From: Hymenolepis diminuta
Lineage: Eukaryota; Platyhelminthes; Cestoda; Cyclophyllidea; Hymenolepididae
NCBI GenBank assembly: GCA_900708905.1
Contig: CAADRB010000040.1
Location: 799,265 to 863,264 of the forward strand
Direction of reading: 5' to 3'
Length of the DNA: 64,000 bases
This document shows positions 27,115-39,600 of the stretch, piece after piece. The translations under genes were made by a program, and so were the position numbers. Under the pieces are notes generated by a model. The model made no database searches and was not told where the DNA came from. It worked only from the letters and a program-made list of their open reading frames with translations. The number at the start of each line of letters is the position of its first letter. The first letter of the stretch is position 1.

Positions 27115-27158
27115 TAGATTTGAATTCCATTTTCAAATCCCCTTGGAATTCAAATCTA
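27115..27158. repeat. Perfect 15-bp inverted repeat with a 14-nt loop
   Basis: TAGATTTGAATTCCA (27115-27129) is followed after 14 bases by its exact reverse complement TGGAATTCAAATCTA (27144-27158). No loop similarity to a known RNA or to terminal repeats was seen. It could be the fused ends of a small element or a foldable RNA stem. Confidence 0.85.
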
Positions 27159-30100
27159 CTCTGTTTTAAATTTCTTATGATTTTGCATGCGGCTCAAAGT
27201 TCCAGGCTAAGGGGCAAAGGAATTTATTTGTTAGTAGGTCGTTTGAAGGTTTGTGGTCGTCGTTTCATCAGTGCCTTCTTTTTTACCATTTGTTTAAATG
27301 CTACAGCTGACGTCTAGTGTCTGGGCAGATCTTTTAATTTTAGTTTGCGTTAAAAATGTGATTTATTGATTTCTAAAAAGTTGCATCTAATTTTAGCCAC
27401 CATAAAACATTCATTTGTATTTTAATTAATTCTGCTTCCTATTAATAAATCATTACATTTTTCCACTAATACTAGACACAAATGTCTTTCTGCTAAAAAT
27501 AAACTGAACTTAATGGGCTTATTCCTACAGGTTTGGTCCAATGTGGTTAGTTACTGATATTCAGGGAAGGTAAATGTTTTGATCACGATATTTTAAGCCC
27601 ATTTTACTGTGCCATTGCAGGAAATCTGATCATCCTTAGAAGGAACCTATAAAATTTTAGATCCTGGTTGATATATAACAGGCCTATAAAATTTAATATA
27701 TTGTCACTATCTCTTTTTTATAAATTTGATAATGAAAGTAAGTTTTAGTATCAGATAAATATGAAATAGCCGTCGACCTCAAAAATTTGAATTGAGTTAG
27801 TCTTATATAGTGTTAATCTTGATATCTCTGCTGTGTGTAATTGAGTAATAGTCGATATAGGATATGATATTGTGGAATTACATCGTTAATATAATATAAG
27901 GCGTTACTCAGGGCAACTCAGTTTTCATAAATTTCGAATAGTAAGAAATAATTTGCCAAAGTGCTATTTCTGTTCTTTTGAAATTAATGAATACACATAT
28001 TTTTGAATTTCTAGTCTTGTTTTTGTCGAATATTCCATTGTTTAGGCAAATATTTTTGTTCGAATTTGCAAAGTACAACTTTAGTAAAAAGAAAGCAATT
28101 AGAGGCAATTATCCACACTTTAGATTCCTGAAATTAACGTATTTTCATCTAGCTCACATCTGATAATTGCAGCCTTATATGAGAAATGAAATATTGCCTT
28201 CGCTTGGAGAGAAAAGTAATAGCAACGTGTATACACGAAAAGTACATAGTTTCAGCTGCCGCTGAAATAGTCCTTTTGGCTAAAATAAGAAAAATGAGAA
28301 ATGAAGAAGAAACATGAAGATTACATATTTTCACTTTTTCCACCACTTGAAGGGAAATATTTCCACCAAATTACAAATGCCATCGGTGGAAAATACAAAA
28401 TGTAAATATTTAAATGAATTAAATTTCATATTATTAAATTTAGCATATTCGATTGTCAGGTATTTCTCAATTTGTTTATTTTTATCAAATCGATAAAACT
28501 AGAAGTTAAAACGCCTTGTTTGTAATAATAGTCATATCAAAATTATTATATATTAAAATTAAAACGCAATTATTAAAAATTGGAATTTATTTAAAAATTA
28601 AATTAGTCCGTGGGAACTCTCGATCTCATCATCCACTCACACAAAATGAATGAGAACTCACCTACGGAAAGTTGAAATTAAAAACTGAATAAATAAAGTG
28701 GACTGCCAATTGGTTTACAAAGAGTGATAGATTAGAGATCATATATCATTTTAACATTATATGCGAGAAATCGAAAGGACGAAACTAAATATAATGAAAA
28801 TTAATATTAATTTTAAATAATAAACCCGTATTATTAATATTTAACCATTTTTACTTCATGTAAATAAAGGTTCGTTTATATAAGTATTAACAACACAAGT
28901 TCTAATATTAGGTCTGGAAAGTGCGTTGTTTTATCGACGAATGGTTGCATAATACAGCTCGATCAGTCTTGGATGCAAGTTTTTTCTGATTTCGAACATA
29001 TGAACGGATTTATCAAAAGTGGAATTGTAAAGAATACAATGCAAATCTTTGTCCTTGAAAATTGCCGCATGCAAGAGAATAATATTTTCACCAAAAATAA
29101 TTCTTATAGCTAAGATTTTTTGTTTTCCATCTATTAATTCGCTTTCCTTTAAGTTTCCTTTCACCCGAACGAATTTATTTACATTGCAGTTGTAAGTGGA
29201 GGTAAGATAAATCGATCTATCTACACGAAACGAGCGTCCTATTTTGATATGGTGGTTTGAGTCATTGTGTATTGCAGTGTTATCGGACTGCTTTGTAACT
29301 AATGCAATTTCCTACGGGATCTAAGAATCAGTTGCAGTATCCTACAGAGCAGAGCAAGTCATAATAACTTTGATGACACCCTCATGGAATTAAGCAGATA
29401 TGAAAATCAGGATCTTTCTTGATCGTGAGAAACATCACGGTGATGAAGTTCTCAACGTCGACAAGAGAGACTGCGTGAAAAATATAGGTATGTTTCATTA
29501 TAATCCTCTTACTGGTAAAACTTTTGCAACATGACATACCGGAAATATATGTAAATGGCTTGGGAGGCTACTACTCCAGGCTACTAGAATTATCACGCTG
29601 CTTCGTAAATTTAGCAGACGTGACCACGACTTATATGTGTTATGTCTTTAACCTCACCTATGTCTGTAACCTAATCTCAACGACCTAACTTATGCAAACA
29701 CGATCAGCAAGCTAGGTTCGGTCATTTGTGACAACAGTTCTCACTTCAACAGACACTATAAGTGCTTTAATCTGGTCATGCGTGAAAAAGATGATATTCG
29801 CCAATGTGTAGGTATCGTCAACCGACTTTGTACTAGTTTCCAACTTGATTTTCTTAAGAGAGACAAATTTAGATGCCTCATTTTCATTCCTGGTCTCCGA
29901 TCTGCTTGAGATTCGTCTCAGACTTCTGTCCCACTTATGCACTGAATTCGATGTCAAGAAGTCTCGTCGGGAACTTGAATCTGTGTTCAACCTGAAAGGA
30001 CCTGAAAATAACCTATCATCTATCGACCGTGGGGACCCGCTCCTCACCCGATAATCATCCATGAAATATTAGAAGCATTCACTCCCAGGAACGTCGACAT

Positions 30101-30299
30101 CGTCGTGACTGTCTCTTCGGAAGACGTCATTATCAGAACTGCAACGAAAATAGTCACAAATAAAGCTTTTTTCGTGATCTTTATTAAGCAGTTTAACGGG
30201 GCTAGATCAAAACAACAAGAGAACGTTATTTCAGACGAGATAGAGCCATGGTACGTTAATTCAGGTAAATGTTACTTCTAGAAAATACGTATATCTAAG

Positions 30300-30470
30300 C
30301 ATTATTGGTATACCATTTGAGATCCAAGTTGACACTGGCTCCGGTATCATGCAGCTTTTGGGGAAGTTGTGTGACTCTACGGATCGAATAAGACGACCTC
30401 TAAGGAATACTACGTTACGGATCAAAATATTAACCTTATGGGCCTAGACTAGATCGATGAGCTTAAATTC
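30300..30470 (+). pseudogene. Retroviral-type aspartic protease and linker fragment (gypsy pol)
   Basis: The frame reads IIGIPFEIQVDTGSGIMQLL, with the catalytic triad Asp-Thr-Gly encoded at 30331-30339. This is the DTGS/DTAS signature of gypsy proteases, preceded by the usual short hydrophobic strand. It is followed, in another frame, by INLMGLD, a stop codon in place of the usual Trp, then IDELKF. That matches the GLDWI segment that follows protease in many gypsy polyproteins. Confidence 0.7.
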
Positions 30471-30712
30471 ATCCCCTTCACAGACAAAAAAACCTAACAC
30501 TTACTCTCGAATCTATGAGTGCGGAGAATCTCGTAAGGGAATGAAACCAGTGTGTACATGCTGTGAAATCCTTCATCCTACTATTCCTATCGGTGGAAAC
30601 CAGGTTCTCCCAGAACTAAGGTCTTATATAGCACCTATGGACCCAAAAAATGTGCAATATATCTTACGATGGCAGATTCACATTCGAGAAGGTCCGATAT
30701 TATTTTGCACCC

Positions 30713-30850
30713 GTCGAGAACAAGCAGATCAGTCATCTCTATCATCAACAAAATCTTTTTAATTTGTGGTGTACTAGAAACCACTGTTACAAATCAAGTA
30801 CGCAGTTTGACTCTACATTTTGCCAAATTTTGCCGAAAAATCTATTAATT
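30713..30850 (+). pseudogene. Gypsy integrase core fragment
   Basis: The frame reads SVISIINKIFLICGVLETTV, then TNQ and LTLHFAKFCRK. This follows the pattern of gypsy integrase cores (a helix ending in F..xG.PETxVTDNG, then F..F). The Asp-Asn-Gly containing the second catalytic Asp is not preserved (TNQ in its place). Identification is by family pattern, so moderate. Confidence 0.55.
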
Positions 30851-30960
30851 ACCTAAGGACTTCTCTCACCATGTTAGGACAATCCGCTCTGCGGCATAAT
30901 TTAGAGGTCAAGATTAGAGGCCAGCGTGCGAAGTGATGTAACTATTAAACAACCTTGTGT

Positions 30961-31103
30961 CCCGACAAAGTATGGGCGATCTTGTTTATGTCCGCAACCG
31001 TCGTTTAAATCACCAATGGATAGCTGCCATAATCACCAAGCGACATGGCGACAATATTTACGATGAAAAGACCGGAAAGAACACTTGGTTTCGCGATTAC
31101 TAA
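30961..31103 (+). pseudogene. Gypsy integrase C-terminal domain fragment
   Basis: The frame encodes MGDLVYVRNRRLNHQWIAAI followed by ITKRHGDNIYD and TWFRDY, ending at TAA 31101-31103. The GDLVYVRN...W..A.I..RHG...YDV pattern is the SH3-like C-terminal domain of Ty3/gypsy integrases, normally followed by a His/Arg-rich end. It is the best preserved part of the relic. Confidence 0.75.
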
Positions 31104-31779
31104 GAACTCGGACTATGGGGGTTTGATTTATCGAATACTGAAAGGCAGACGGTCTTGGTGACCAATGCGCTGCCGGTGGAATTCGGAAATGTTGATTTCA
31201 TTATTGAAATTTTCAGATTTCACTGATATCTCGCTCCTCACTGTGTGCAAAACTGAACTCATTCATTCCTTTGTCCAAGCCACCTCTTTGCTACAACATT
31301 TTAATCAAATGGAATGAATAAGTAATGTGTCTGAGTTATTTAACTTTTGGGGAAAATAATTTGGTCAATGATGGTCGGAGTTTAATTTCAAATCTTGATA
31401 ATTCATAAATTTAAACAAGGTAAATCACCCATTATTTCCATTTTCAGGCATTAGCTTTTTTTAGAATCGATTGAGTGATCTTAACTCACGCAATTCCGAA
31501 ATTAGCACCATTTGATCGCTTTATCTTTTGTACGATTTTAAAAGTCCAGAAAGAATACATTAATAGGGTTCTCTAAATTAACGATATATGCATCATTATT
31601 TATTAAGTGCGATCCAGCTCAAGTTTATACCAATGCTGTTGATCAAGTGGGCTGATCTAGTATCACAGTTATTTCCAATGAGCGATCATCCCCAATTTCA
31701 ATACCAAAGTTGAAATTCAATTTCTCTCTAAATTTGGGTTTGTTTTATCAGGGTCACAAAAAATTTACAAAAAATATAA

Positions 31780-32165
31780 TTTTTAATTGTAGGAAGCATC
31801 TGAAATCGGTTAACAGAAATTTCAACAAATGGTAAAAGGGAGAGAGCCAAAATAGATGCTCAGAGCAACATTAAAGTATTACGAAATCTTAATTCATTTG
31901 ACTTTTGATGTCGAAGGTGTACAGTTTGTACTAACTAGGTAGTTCACTTTCCAAAATTGAAATTTCATGGTTCGTTCCCTGGACTGCAACAAATGCCTGC
32001 CTATTATGTCCACCGCTTATTGACAGATTTTTAGATATGGTGGTCTACGTTGCTACTTCAACCCATTTTATCTTTCTATGGTTTAGAAGACAAAATTATT
32101 TTATGCAATATTCGACAGCTTACAGTCTTAGCTTAGCAGAAATGAGATAGCTAAAAACTGCAACT
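31780..32165 (+). repeat. Long copy of dispersed repeat family R2
   Basis: Aligns in order over about 350 bases with 48505-48875. Anchors are ATTGTAGGAAGCATCTGA against ATTGTGGGAAGCAAATGA; TTCATTTGACTTTTG against TTCATTTGATTCTTG; ACTAGGTAGTT against AAATAGGTAGTT; AATTTCATGGTTCGTTCCCT against AATTTCATGAATCGTCCCTT; and, at the end, GATAGCTAAAAACTG against TTAGCTAAAAATGTT. No coding potential is seen. Confidence 0.65.
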
Positions 32166-32724
32166 TAGCAGAGCTCCATAAAATTGTGTTCACTTTTCTT
32201 CAGAATCCTGAAGTAAGAAAGTGGTAATACCGTTCTCAACCGTTTCTCTAGCAAGATTATTTCGTTTCGTTTGACTTTAATTTTCAATCCAAATTAGTGC
32301 AAAATAGGTTGGAAACTAGTGATGCGAGTAGCGGCTATGATTACACCGTGAAATGTTGTGACGGATTTCAATAAAGTTCGGCAAGTATGTTTCGACTGAA
32401 TTGCTTAACAGTGCAATGTACTACTTTTAATATTTTATCATATAAATAGTAATAAATAACTTGGAAATGATTACTGAATTCAAGTTATTCTAATTATTTT
32501 GGAGTAAAATTTTACATTACAGATTTTATTGATCAGACACATTTTTATCCACAAGGCGAAAATGGATTTATATCGTGAGAAAAAACTTGAACCAGAGGAA
32601 ATAAAATTAACATATTATAAGATTAAAGAGAGGAGATCGATTTGGTGTTGAGAATAGTGTTTGATTATCAGGGGAGAGTTCATTTATGAGAATGAGATTA
32701 TATCCTTTCACTTAATGGTTACAA

Positions 32725-32900
32725 ATCAGTGATCCATATCCTAGTGTTTCAAATTTCAAATTTGCTCAACTCTTCACCTCTGTTATTGAGCGAATGCATG
32801 CTCATTATGTTCAATGCTTATTGAACAGTTGATAAATTTGAATAGCCATGTCAATGCAGTTTTTCAACTTAACTTTAAATATATTTCATTTGAAAAAGAA
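32725..32900 (+). repeat. Copy of dispersed repeat family R2
   Basis: Contains CAATGCTTATTGAACAGTTG, then ATAAATTTGAATAGCCATG. It aligns with the central part of the family and sits only about 560 bases from the longer copy, in the same orientation. Confidence 0.45.
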
Positions 32901-34467
32901 CGAATATTAGTATTTTCATAGCAAATAAGATAATAATCACGTAATATGACTGTTCAGATATGATTAGATCGATAATGATTTAACTCAAAGGCTAGCATTA
33001 GGGAGTGATGAACAAAATAATTTTTAATTTTTTAGTCCATGATTAATTAAATTCCGTCATACGTCATTTGCTGTCAAGATGACTAAGTTAGAGCCTTATC
33101 GTCAAGCTAACAGGATGTAGAGAACTCAATAAATCTTTGTCTTATTAAAGAGATGCAGACTCATGGATTGAGTTAACCGTAAATAGCAGCACTGATCACA
33201 GTTTCCACTAAATGATATAGTTAAGTTAATGCATATATTTGTGTATCCAATCAAAGGCACGTCGAAGTTAGAGATCACGGGTTTGATTAATGGTGAGTGA
33301 AATGTCTGGTTAGTAAAGGTGGATAGCAGATTTCCCATTTCTTGTCAGGAAACCCCTTGGTGTCATCTTTTCACTCAAAATGAAGAATAGATATGTTTTT
33401 CTAAACATTCTTGGGAACTTACCGATATGTTTGTGTGTCGCAAATATGAAAATTTGATTCAATCCCACTGGGTGTCTTGATTTCTTATTTTTAAGTACTC
33501 CTCCTGTCTGTATAGCATAATCTTTTTCGAAAGTCAATGGGAAATTAATTAAAATCATGTGATGAAACATAAATTTAATTTTTCACCTCTTATTTTTATG
33601 CGAGTTAGTAAAAAAATCAAGCGCTATCATTCAAAACGTCGGTGGCTAAAATGCAATTAGGGTTCACTGGTTTAATTTGAAGATAAACATACATGAGCAA
33701 GACTTTTACAGGTATTCATGTACTAATCACTTAAAGCGGCTCTTGTAAACAATTTGCCCTCAGTAAGACACTGGAATAATAAGGACCTTTCTGTGAGACA
33801 GTATTGGGGATACGCCTAATAAATCTTAGAGTTTTTAATAGAGGTAAGTGGATGAATTGATCATTACCTTTCTTGTATTTTAATCTCATTTAATTTTTAG
33901 GTTCGATTTTTTCCCCGGTTTTTGATTTGTGATGATCAGTTCTGCAGTTCAAATTCAGAAAGGATTCAAAATCGAGTATTTTCTCGTTGAGCAATCTTGA
34001 ATTCGGAAATATAATAACTTTTTAATTTGTTTTGCTGACAACTAATCAACTGAATGACACTTGGAAAGACTCAGCAATTCAGCAAAATGTTTCGTATTTA
34101 GATGGATGCAAAATGTTATATCAGGTTCGAACGTAAGAAGTTCCAAGTAAGTGGAATAAGATTCATTTAGTATTGTGTATAGAAAAATAAGGGAATTGGT
34201 CAATTGACACAGCCCGTACCTCAGATAGAATTAAATCATATATAGATACAGAATTTTAAAAGTCCTATTTGCCTTCTAAGCATGATCACCAACCGATTGA
34301 AGAGAGAACGATTCTGAAGAACACTCAAGTGCAGTCCCCAGTCGATTGTGCACTTGCGCTGTTTATTTCTGTCAAAGGGTTCTCAGGTGGATGGAGGTCC
34401 TCCAAAGCACACTGATGAAACCGCTAGCAACTCTTGACTCTTATTCCGTTGTCGATTATAATTAACC

Positions 34468-34570
34468 AGTATGTTTGACTATTCAGGTCACTGGGTGTGT
34501 GTCGTGGGGTATCGATCTTGTGACCTCTGACCAAGCACACATGCACGCTGACCACAGCATCACCAATTAA
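34468..34570 (-). repeat. SINE copy with the best preserved tRNA-like head
   Basis: The minus strand reads GTGGTCAGCGTGC (A-box-like), then GGTCAGAGGTCACAAGATCG continuing into ATACCCC. It contains an exact B box, GATCGATAC (plus-strand 34509-34517). The tail GTGACCTGAATAGTCAAACA, then TACTGGTTAAT, matches the copy at 58722 (GTGATCAGAATGGCCAATCG, then TACTGGCTAATA). This head-plus-tail layout is that of a tRNA-derived SINE. Confidence 0.65.
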
Positions 34571-36468
34571 ATTCACTCAATAACCTTGGGAAAAACTCCT
34601 GGTATATAAAACAGTTAACTCTATTCAATATAGGAAGTACATTCAAAATCCAAAAGTCAAATAAAGTACAATACCTTGTTGCTCTGATTTTATTCTCTGC
34701 TTCTATTCGACTCCCTCCCACTAATCCTACATTAGACTGTTTTTCATTTGTTCAGATGCTTTCCTGTGAATTAAATATGATTATTTTACCCATGTTCTTA
34801 TAAGTTTATTAAAAAGTATTTTATATTCAGAGTTACCGTGATCCCATTTCAGAGGGAAAGTGGAAGAAATTAGGACGCTATCCTTACGAATGTAAAAAAT
34901 AGTTATCACTTTAAAAGGTATTCGGTTAATGCAAGCAAAAAATTAAAATTAAATTGAAGTTTCCTGATCTTAAATAAAATTTTAGACAATCGAATTTAAA
35001 CAAACCAAGTGCTGTAAAGAAGCTAGTCGGTAAAATGACTTATTATTTTTCCTAATGTAAATAATAAATTCAAAGCACAAGTTTACGAAATAATGGATTC
35101 GTTTTCCTTACTTTAAGTTAATTTAATTTCATCAATTTCTGCTTAAATCAACTGTGTCCGCAGATTCTTGATTACCTCTTCTTATAATGGCCCATTAAAT
35201 AGAAAAGTTATTTGACCATTTGGCAAAAAATGTAACTTAGTGTAAAAATAACCACACAGCCCAAACTTAGAGACATAAAATAACCTCACATTTCCATATC
35301 CCCAAACAGCAAATGGCGTTATTTCACACCATTAATGGGTACAATATTTTATATCCTTCCTTCCTCTATTTTCGCCCTTTCAGGTCATTTGTAACATATG
35401 TACATATTCCTGAACACATGGATGCATATATGTATAGTTATATTTAGAAATCGGCATACATCTCTCCCCACTTAATCATGGACCAATCAGCTCTCTATCT
35501 CTAATGCCCCTTATGTTACTAGAGGTATATGTTCTATCAGTGTTTATATCGGTTATGAAACAGTTGTTATGTCAAGGGTAATATACGGTACCCGGTTGTG
35601 TGTATATAACTTCTTTTTCTCTCTGGATTTTAAAGATTGTGCAGAAAACATGCTCACATACAGCGGGTTCGTGGTCCATTCCTAGGATGACAACTAGACC
35701 GAGACAATAGGTTTCGTTTTTAGGGGGCTTGCATTAGGCTTTTTTTCTCTCTCTTTGGGACTAGGAAAATATTCTTTGCAAAATAGTTGTCTTGTTCACT
35801 AACCATTGTGGTTACAGCTACGTCGTTCGCCAGTAAGTGTAAAGCTTATAATTTGGGTAGATATATTTTAACACCTTACAAACTTCAACACTAAAATAGA
35901 AATTTGTATAAAGAGAAAGTTGGCTCAAAAAAATCATATTTGTTACTGTGTTAATTATTCATTCAGAGCTCATTAGCTCCGTGCTGGCTTCCCTGCTCTC
36001 TGGTGTTCATTTTATTGTTTGCTATATATCGTTTGCATAAATTTTACTTCCACTTGTGCATATATTGTAACTCAGCTATTCTTCTTAAACGAATGTGTGA
36101 GTAAGTTGTATTTCTCTGGTCTGTCATTTAAAGTTTGAATTATTTTCTTAACTCTGTAGTTCCTTGTCAATCCTATTCTACAGTTAGCTTCTTAATATAA
36201 AACATTTTATCTTAGCCAACTGTTTTAGACTAGTTTCAGATAATCCGATGAGTTCAAGTCTGATTGATCCTTAAACTAATATTGTAATCAAAGTTTCCAC
36301 ACGTCTTTAGGATGGAAGAAAATAAAAGACTGATCATTCTTGACATAAACCTTTATATAGAGAAGAATAAAAAAGGTTACTTTGAATGAGGATTCAAAGG
36401 GAAGGGATGGAGTAAAAGCATAAAGTCAGGTCATCGAAAGTTGGAAGAAATATAATATTTAATTCACC

Positions 36469-36675
36469 TTGCACGCCACATGGATGAAGTCTATGGCTTC
36501 GTATTCTAATGCTTCGACATCTAAAATTGACGATCCCTCTCCCCTTTCTCGAAATGATTCATGTTCACAGATTCTTGAGCTTATTCGAGTTCATACCACT
36601 TCGAAATCAGAAAATGCTAAATGGGATGAAGAAACATATATAAGCTATTTGCGCATGGTAATTGGGAATTTGTGA
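36469..36675 (+). other. Coding-like island, Ser-rich, unrecognised
   Basis: The frame is open from about 36463 to TGA at 36673-36675. It encodes a Ser-rich, balanced sequence (MASYSNASTSKIDDPSPLSR, then CSQILELIRVHTTSKSENAK and WDEETYISYL). An AG at 36488-36489 and a GTAATT at 36659 could serve as weak splice sites. Composition stands out from the AT-rich flanks. No family is recognised, and no neighbouring exon could be joined. It may be an isolated exon, a pseudogene fragment or chance. Confidence 0.25.
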
Positions 36676-39600
36676 ATACTTTCATCTTCGAATTCCCAAT
36701 TTCCAAGATAAATTTTGAGAATACCAATTAAATTATTAAGCATCTTAAATTAATAAACAAAATTCACCCTTAAGTATACTGCTTTCAAGCCTAGATAGTT
36801 TTGAGACTTGGAGATTATAAGTATAAGTTGAGATAGATATTTTCTCTATGAAAAAAATATATGTTTATAGTTTGCTTTGAATACATTTAATGGTGGTAGC
36901 AAAATTTCATTCACCGAATGGCTTATCTTTCATCATTGAGATCTGAATAGAAAAGTCGACAAAATTTCTTCCTCCTTACAAATTTTTAAGATTTATTCGA
37001 ATCCTGTAATTCTAGCATTCCCACATATGATTCCAGAATCTGGTCTTTTAGTGCTGATTGTCGGATGATTGATTAATGCTGTCTGAATCCCTTGCCCATC
37101 CAGTAAACCTATAGATTTAGATTTCGAGCAACAAAATCTGCGTGACAATTGTCACAAATAAACATGAAATGGTATAGTTGACCTGATGGAAATTGATGGT
37201 GTTCTTTAAAGAGGAAAATCCTAATCCAGAAAAGACGGAGAATGGTGACGTCTGTACATTTGTATGAAATTTCGGGTTGGCAAGTGGGACAGGTGGAATA
37301 AATGGTGAACCTCATAAAGTAACTCCTGTTATTAAATAAATCTACTGAAAGCAAATTGTTCAAAGGATTAATTAGAAGCGGTTCCTTTTGTAGATCTCCA
37401 GATTTTCAAATTTTCAAAGAAGCGGTAGGTTTTCGACATATCATAAAGTTAGAAAATCAGTTGTTTAATTGTAAATTTGGAGAAAGATTATTAGAGATTC
37501 TTCCTCAGGTGACTTCTAAGGCTACTAAGAACAATCATGCAGAACTCAAAGCCAAAATCGAATCCCCGACGGTTTACGTAATAGCTACAGAATGCTAACA
37601 TATAAATTTTATTACAAAAAATGGTGTCATGTCATCTTCAACTTTTGAGTGTTAAATTTCCTTTGGAGATAAAATCGTTGGTTGCTGATTACGTTTGGAA
37701 GGGGTTTCCAATACCTAAATGAATCGAATTGAAAGCTGTTATGTTTGAATGTTGCAGAAAATTATGTATTTCAGATATAATGAAGTATAATTAAATTTAA
37801 ATCACTGCTGGATATGTATTTAAACTTGTTAAATCAAATCCTCATCATAAATGGACAACAATTTAGAATTTTAAAACAATAATGATACTTATCACCCGAA
37901 ATAAATAAAAACGGCATATTGTCAATGTATCTGGGCCCTCAATTGGTAAACTCCCTTTGAGGTCCCGTGCCTTTAGTACGACTGACCTCTCTCTGTGGTC
38001 AGATTTGTCTAATTTTTCCATCTAAATAATTTCAATTGATACCATATAATATAATGTGATCGAAGCCAGATTCGTTCTCTCTGGAGTTTTGTACGTGGTT
38101 CTCCGTACGTTATCTTGTCTTAAGATTTTACTCTCGTTTAATAATGCTATCGAATGTTGCACTGAAAAAACTATTTTGAAGTGTAATCTTTGCTAATATT
38201 GTTGGTTCAACGATTTCAAAGATCTGCCTGCATTTATTTATGAGCATCTGAGGTACGCGATCCCAGAATTTTGAACGACTTCATGAGATCAAGACTGAGC
38301 TGAAGAGGTGGAGAATTGAATACCAGTGAACTGTCAGAATGGATCTTCCTATGTCAACTGCAGTGTTAAAGTGTTAATACCAAACATTAATTCCAAGTGA
38401 ACCTATTTTTATAATCTGACGGTTTTAGGCTTTAAGATACCTCCATTAAATTTAATGATCTCGAAGACTAACAGGATACGGCAATCTTTCCAAAATCAGA
38501 AGAATAACAATCGAGTTGGATCAATGAGAGATCGGGGAGAGGATTGTAGGAAGGCGTAACCGGAATAGGGGAAAATGAAACCGTGAAAAAGCCCAAAATA
38601 AGTTAACTGGCTTGACCTAGTCCATGTATCACAGGGTCGCTTTTTAGTCATTGTATGCCAGTGTTATTTTGACTGCATGACCTAGTTTATGTGACCCCAA
38701 GTGACAATTAGATTAAAGGTATGGATCCTCGTGTGCGTACTACATGTTACTACAATGCAGTTAGTTTAATTGAATACTTGATTTCCTCTCCAAAATTAGT
38801 TAGCTATTGAAAATCATTTAATCATTTAATGAAGCCATCTTTTAGAAGATAACGTAGAAAAGCATAATTTTTATTGAAACATTTTTATGTTGGAGAGTCT
38901 TGAAAATGATTGGTCAATTTAAATATCCTTTCTGTCGAATTACGAGCAAAATACTTTGACATAATGAAACTAATTTTATAACTTTTCATTTTCCATAAAA
39001 CAGGATGTGTATTAAATTGACGAAAATTTTGCATAAAATGAATCAAATTTCGCTGACATTTTGAAACTCACGAACTATAGTTAACTTTATTTGACGATCA
39101 CAAAAGCTTATAAAATCGTATCTTTGAAAAATATTTTTAAAGAAGGAACATACTTTTGCTTTAATTTACTTCATAATTATTACACGCAAATAGTCTTGAC
39201 TGATAAAAATTTTATTTGAAATATCCACTTATCCTTTATTGAAAAGGGATTGCAATGCATTTCTGCATTTAAAAATATTCTTTAACTATGCATATTTATA
39301 GGTCGAAATCACAGCGAAGGTCTGGTATCATCTAATAGCTACGTCGTTGTTAAAATGCAACGGCTTTTGGTCAAAAAGAGAAAAGAGAAAACTCAAGGAG
39401 TAAAAGGGCTGATATTATGTGAATGCTTTCTGCCAAGTCAGAAGTTGTGATTTCAATACTGGTTGGCGTACATATAGTGAATGATTTAGCCAGCCACATT
39501 GGTTAATTCTGGTTAACATGAGAATGGAGAAAAGTGATTTCCCCAATAATGGACCCCAGTGAATCTGCCTTTTGTCTATGATATGTAGTGATACTGGACT

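Larger units (their letters stand above)
13104..29349. other. Long non-coding, AT-rich stretch
   Basis: About 16 kb with no convincing exon on either strand. Open frames of 60-100 codons (for example 23689-24000 plus) have the Lys/Asn/Ile/Phe-heavy composition expected from AT-rich noise and lack splice signals. Recognisable contents are one R2 repeat copy near 21760-21900, a TA microsatellite at 26088-26106 and a perfect hairpin at 27115-27158. Confidence 0.6.
29350..31103 (+). mobile_element. Internally deleted Ty3/gypsy retrotransposon relic
   Basis: Plus-strand fragments occur in the order protease, post-protease linker, integrase core and integrase C-terminal domain, all broken by stops and frameshifts. 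The gap between the linker (ends near 30470) and the integrase core (starts near 30713) is only about 250 bases. In intact Ty3/gypsy elements the reverse transcriptase, RNase H and integrase N-terminus occupy well over 1 kb there. A large internal deletion is therefore inferred. The upstream part may hold decayed gag; a weak CCHC-like trace (HYQNCNENSHK, near 30135) is the only hint. Long terminal repeats were not identified, so both ends are approximate. Confidence 0.7.
31104..36462. other. Non-coding stretch rich in dispersed repeats
   Basis: No exon was supported. It contains two copies of repeat family R2 (31780-32165 and 32725-32900) and a SINE copy at 34468-34570. Other open frames are AT-noise-like. 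Confidence 0.55.

Noticed and set aside
29712..30062. Minus-strand 116-codon open frame antisense to the gypsy relic
   Set aside because: Lies opposite the expected gag region; the plus strand is open in the same place, so the minus frame is best explained as a mirror of decayed coding sequence.
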